A model generated the notes under the pieces. The model did not search any database and was not told the DNA's origin. It saw only the letters and a program-made list of their open reading frames with translations. The position numbers and the translations under genes are program-made. From Desulfobulbaceae bacterium (GTDB lineage: Bacteria > Desulfobacterota > Desulfobulbia > Desulfobulbales > Desulfurivibrionaceae), in the NCBI GenBank assembly GCA_004332195.1, contig SJBG01000004.1:59849-123848 (forward strand): 64,000 nt of DNA, in the 5' to 3' direction. Below, piece by piece: positions 63,312-64,000 of this stretch; the stretch's first letter is position 1, and every line of letters begins with the position of its first letter.

Positions 63312-63582
63312 GTCATGCTCATTCAAGTATAGTTTTTAACTATCACAATCATAGACGAATATCAGTATTACCTGTTTGACCCCCCTGATTTCCTCGACCA
63401 TCTCAGCCCGATATTATCAACAGCAATGCGGTATGGCACCCGGTCGTTTCATGGGCTCTGAGCCGAGCACCTAGACTGAGCGCTCAAGCCTGGGCGTGGC
63501 GCTGAACCTTTTCTCAAATGCATAAACCACCCACGGGAGTTCTGCATGCTGCAATCATCAAATTTTATAAGGAGGATAAAAA
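63312..63582. other. Intergenic region upstream of the rhodanese-like gene
   Basis: 270 bp with no gene recognised. It must carry the promoter of the rhodanese-like gene. I see no clear operator or RNA fold. Confidence 0.4.
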
Positions 63583-64000
63583 ATGTTTAGAGTCTTGGCA
63601 GTGGGATTGACTTTAATTATGGTGTTGTGGGCCGGGGTTGCTGCGGCTTTTTTTATCGGTTTTCGCCGGGGGGTATCAATACATCTCCGCTTCTGAACTG
63701 AATAAGCGTCTCCAGGCTGGAGATGCCGTGGTCCTAGTGGATATATGTCCTGCGGATGAATTTGCCGCAGGACATATCTACGGGTCCATTGAAACCAATG
63801 CCTTTTCGGTGCAGACGCATGAAGAGCGTGTGCGTTTGGATAGGGCAATGGAGGCGATCGTGGTCAGCGCCGATGATGTCATCGTCATTTGTCCTCGTGG
63901 AGGAGGGGGGGGCGAGGCGCGCGGTGGACCATTACAAGTCCAAGGGTGTTGGCCCGAAAAGGATTTTTATCCTGGAAAAAGGATTACAAGCCTGGCCGTA
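63583..64000 (+). pseudogene. Exported rhodanese-like protein with two frameshifts (runs off window)
   Basis: Perfect AAGGAGG site before the ATG. Signal peptide MFRVLAVGLTLIMVLWAGVA, then the frame shifts at a G6 run (63667-63672) into ISASELNKRLQAGDAVVLVD, CPADEFAAGHIYGSI and VIVICPRGGGG, whose Cys is the presumed catalytic residue. A second shift at a G8 run (63905-63912) leads into RRAVDHYKSKGV and ILEKGLQAWP. Both are +1 G in a homopolymer, so sequencing error or phase-variable tracts are both possible. Rhodaneses transfer sulfane sulfur; the in vivo partner is unknown. The right end is cut by the window. Confidence 0.75.

Noticed and set aside
1..64000. CRISPR arrays
   Set aside because: The dispersed 141-bp repeats are far apart and the short tandem repeats lack spacers. 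No cas gene is present.

Overview
The window looks like chromosomal DNA from a diderm, anaerobic member of the Desulfobacterota (former Deltaproteobacteria), plausibly near the Desulfobulbales. This placement is an inference from gene content: KdsD and BamD (LPS and outer membrane), system II cytochrome c maturation (CcsB/ResB) beside a small three-haem cytochrome, MetV/MvhD/HdrC-type redox proteins, a complete hyp maturation set, SelB with a selenoprotein, B12-dependent ribonucleotide reductase and DUF116. GC content is moderately high in genes and much lower in the intergenic elements.

Layout. 1-2.2 kb: cdaA-cdaR-glmM (minus strand). 2.6-5.5 kb: ferredoxin-nitroreductase, then metV-mvhD and an HdrC-like protein, separated by two long palindromic elements. 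5.8-14 kb: kdsD, purF, trxA-bamD, queH, a DUF116 protein, glgX. 14.4-18 kb: an AT-richer, damaged stretch with an SbtA-like bicarbonate transporter, two broken nitroreductase genes and a frameshifted cobT. 18.1-25.3 kb: thiD facing hypF-C-D-E-A-B. 25.4-30.3 kb: methyl cycle genes ahcY, metK and a homocysteine methyltransferase/MTHFR fusion. 30.6-32.6 kb: pabBC. 32.9-38.2 kb: a CBS-domain gene split by an IS3-family element, mrcA, and a decayed ISNCY-like transposase. 38.3-41 kb: cytochrome c3-like gene with ccsB-resB. 41.7-47.5 kb: rpmB, relA, proS, ispG. 47.6-49.2 kb: a UGA-containing HesB/IscA-like selenoprotein, an AMMECR1-type gene, tRNA-Leu. 49.2-55.5 kb: nrdJ, mrp, an MBL-fold hydrolase, selB. 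55.9-63 kb: an unknown membrane protein, a nonsense-interrupted gene, folE2-cca-glgP. 63.6 kb to the edge: an exported rhodanese-like gene with two frameshifts.

Two patterns run across the window and are not explained by its genes. First, eight full copies and a pair of fragments of a ~141-bp MITE-like element (17-bp terminal inverted repeats, imperfectly palindromic throughout, 4-bp target duplications at most copies) sit in intergenic gaps, often right beside stop codons. Second, short direct tandem duplications of 10-43 bp are unusually common. Some are neutral or in frame (sbtA, the 57.4-kb gene, the rpmB 3' end). Others break genes (13 bp in cobT, 17 bp in the IS3 transposase). Several proteins carry low-complexity insertions or tails built from short repeats: HypC and HypF (His-rich), Cca (Gln/Asp), ThiD (acidic), ResB (KPGx). 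Together these suggest a genome with active replication slippage and MITE proliferation.

Functional links: SelB serves UGA decoding in the 47.6-kb selenoprotein. Cobalamin is used by NrdJ, yet cobT is frameshifted. ahcY, metK and the methyltransferase/MTHFR fusion close the methyl cycle. pabBC and folE2 feed folate. glgX and glgP degrade glycogen. The hyp genes imply a NiFe hydrogenase encoded elsewhere.
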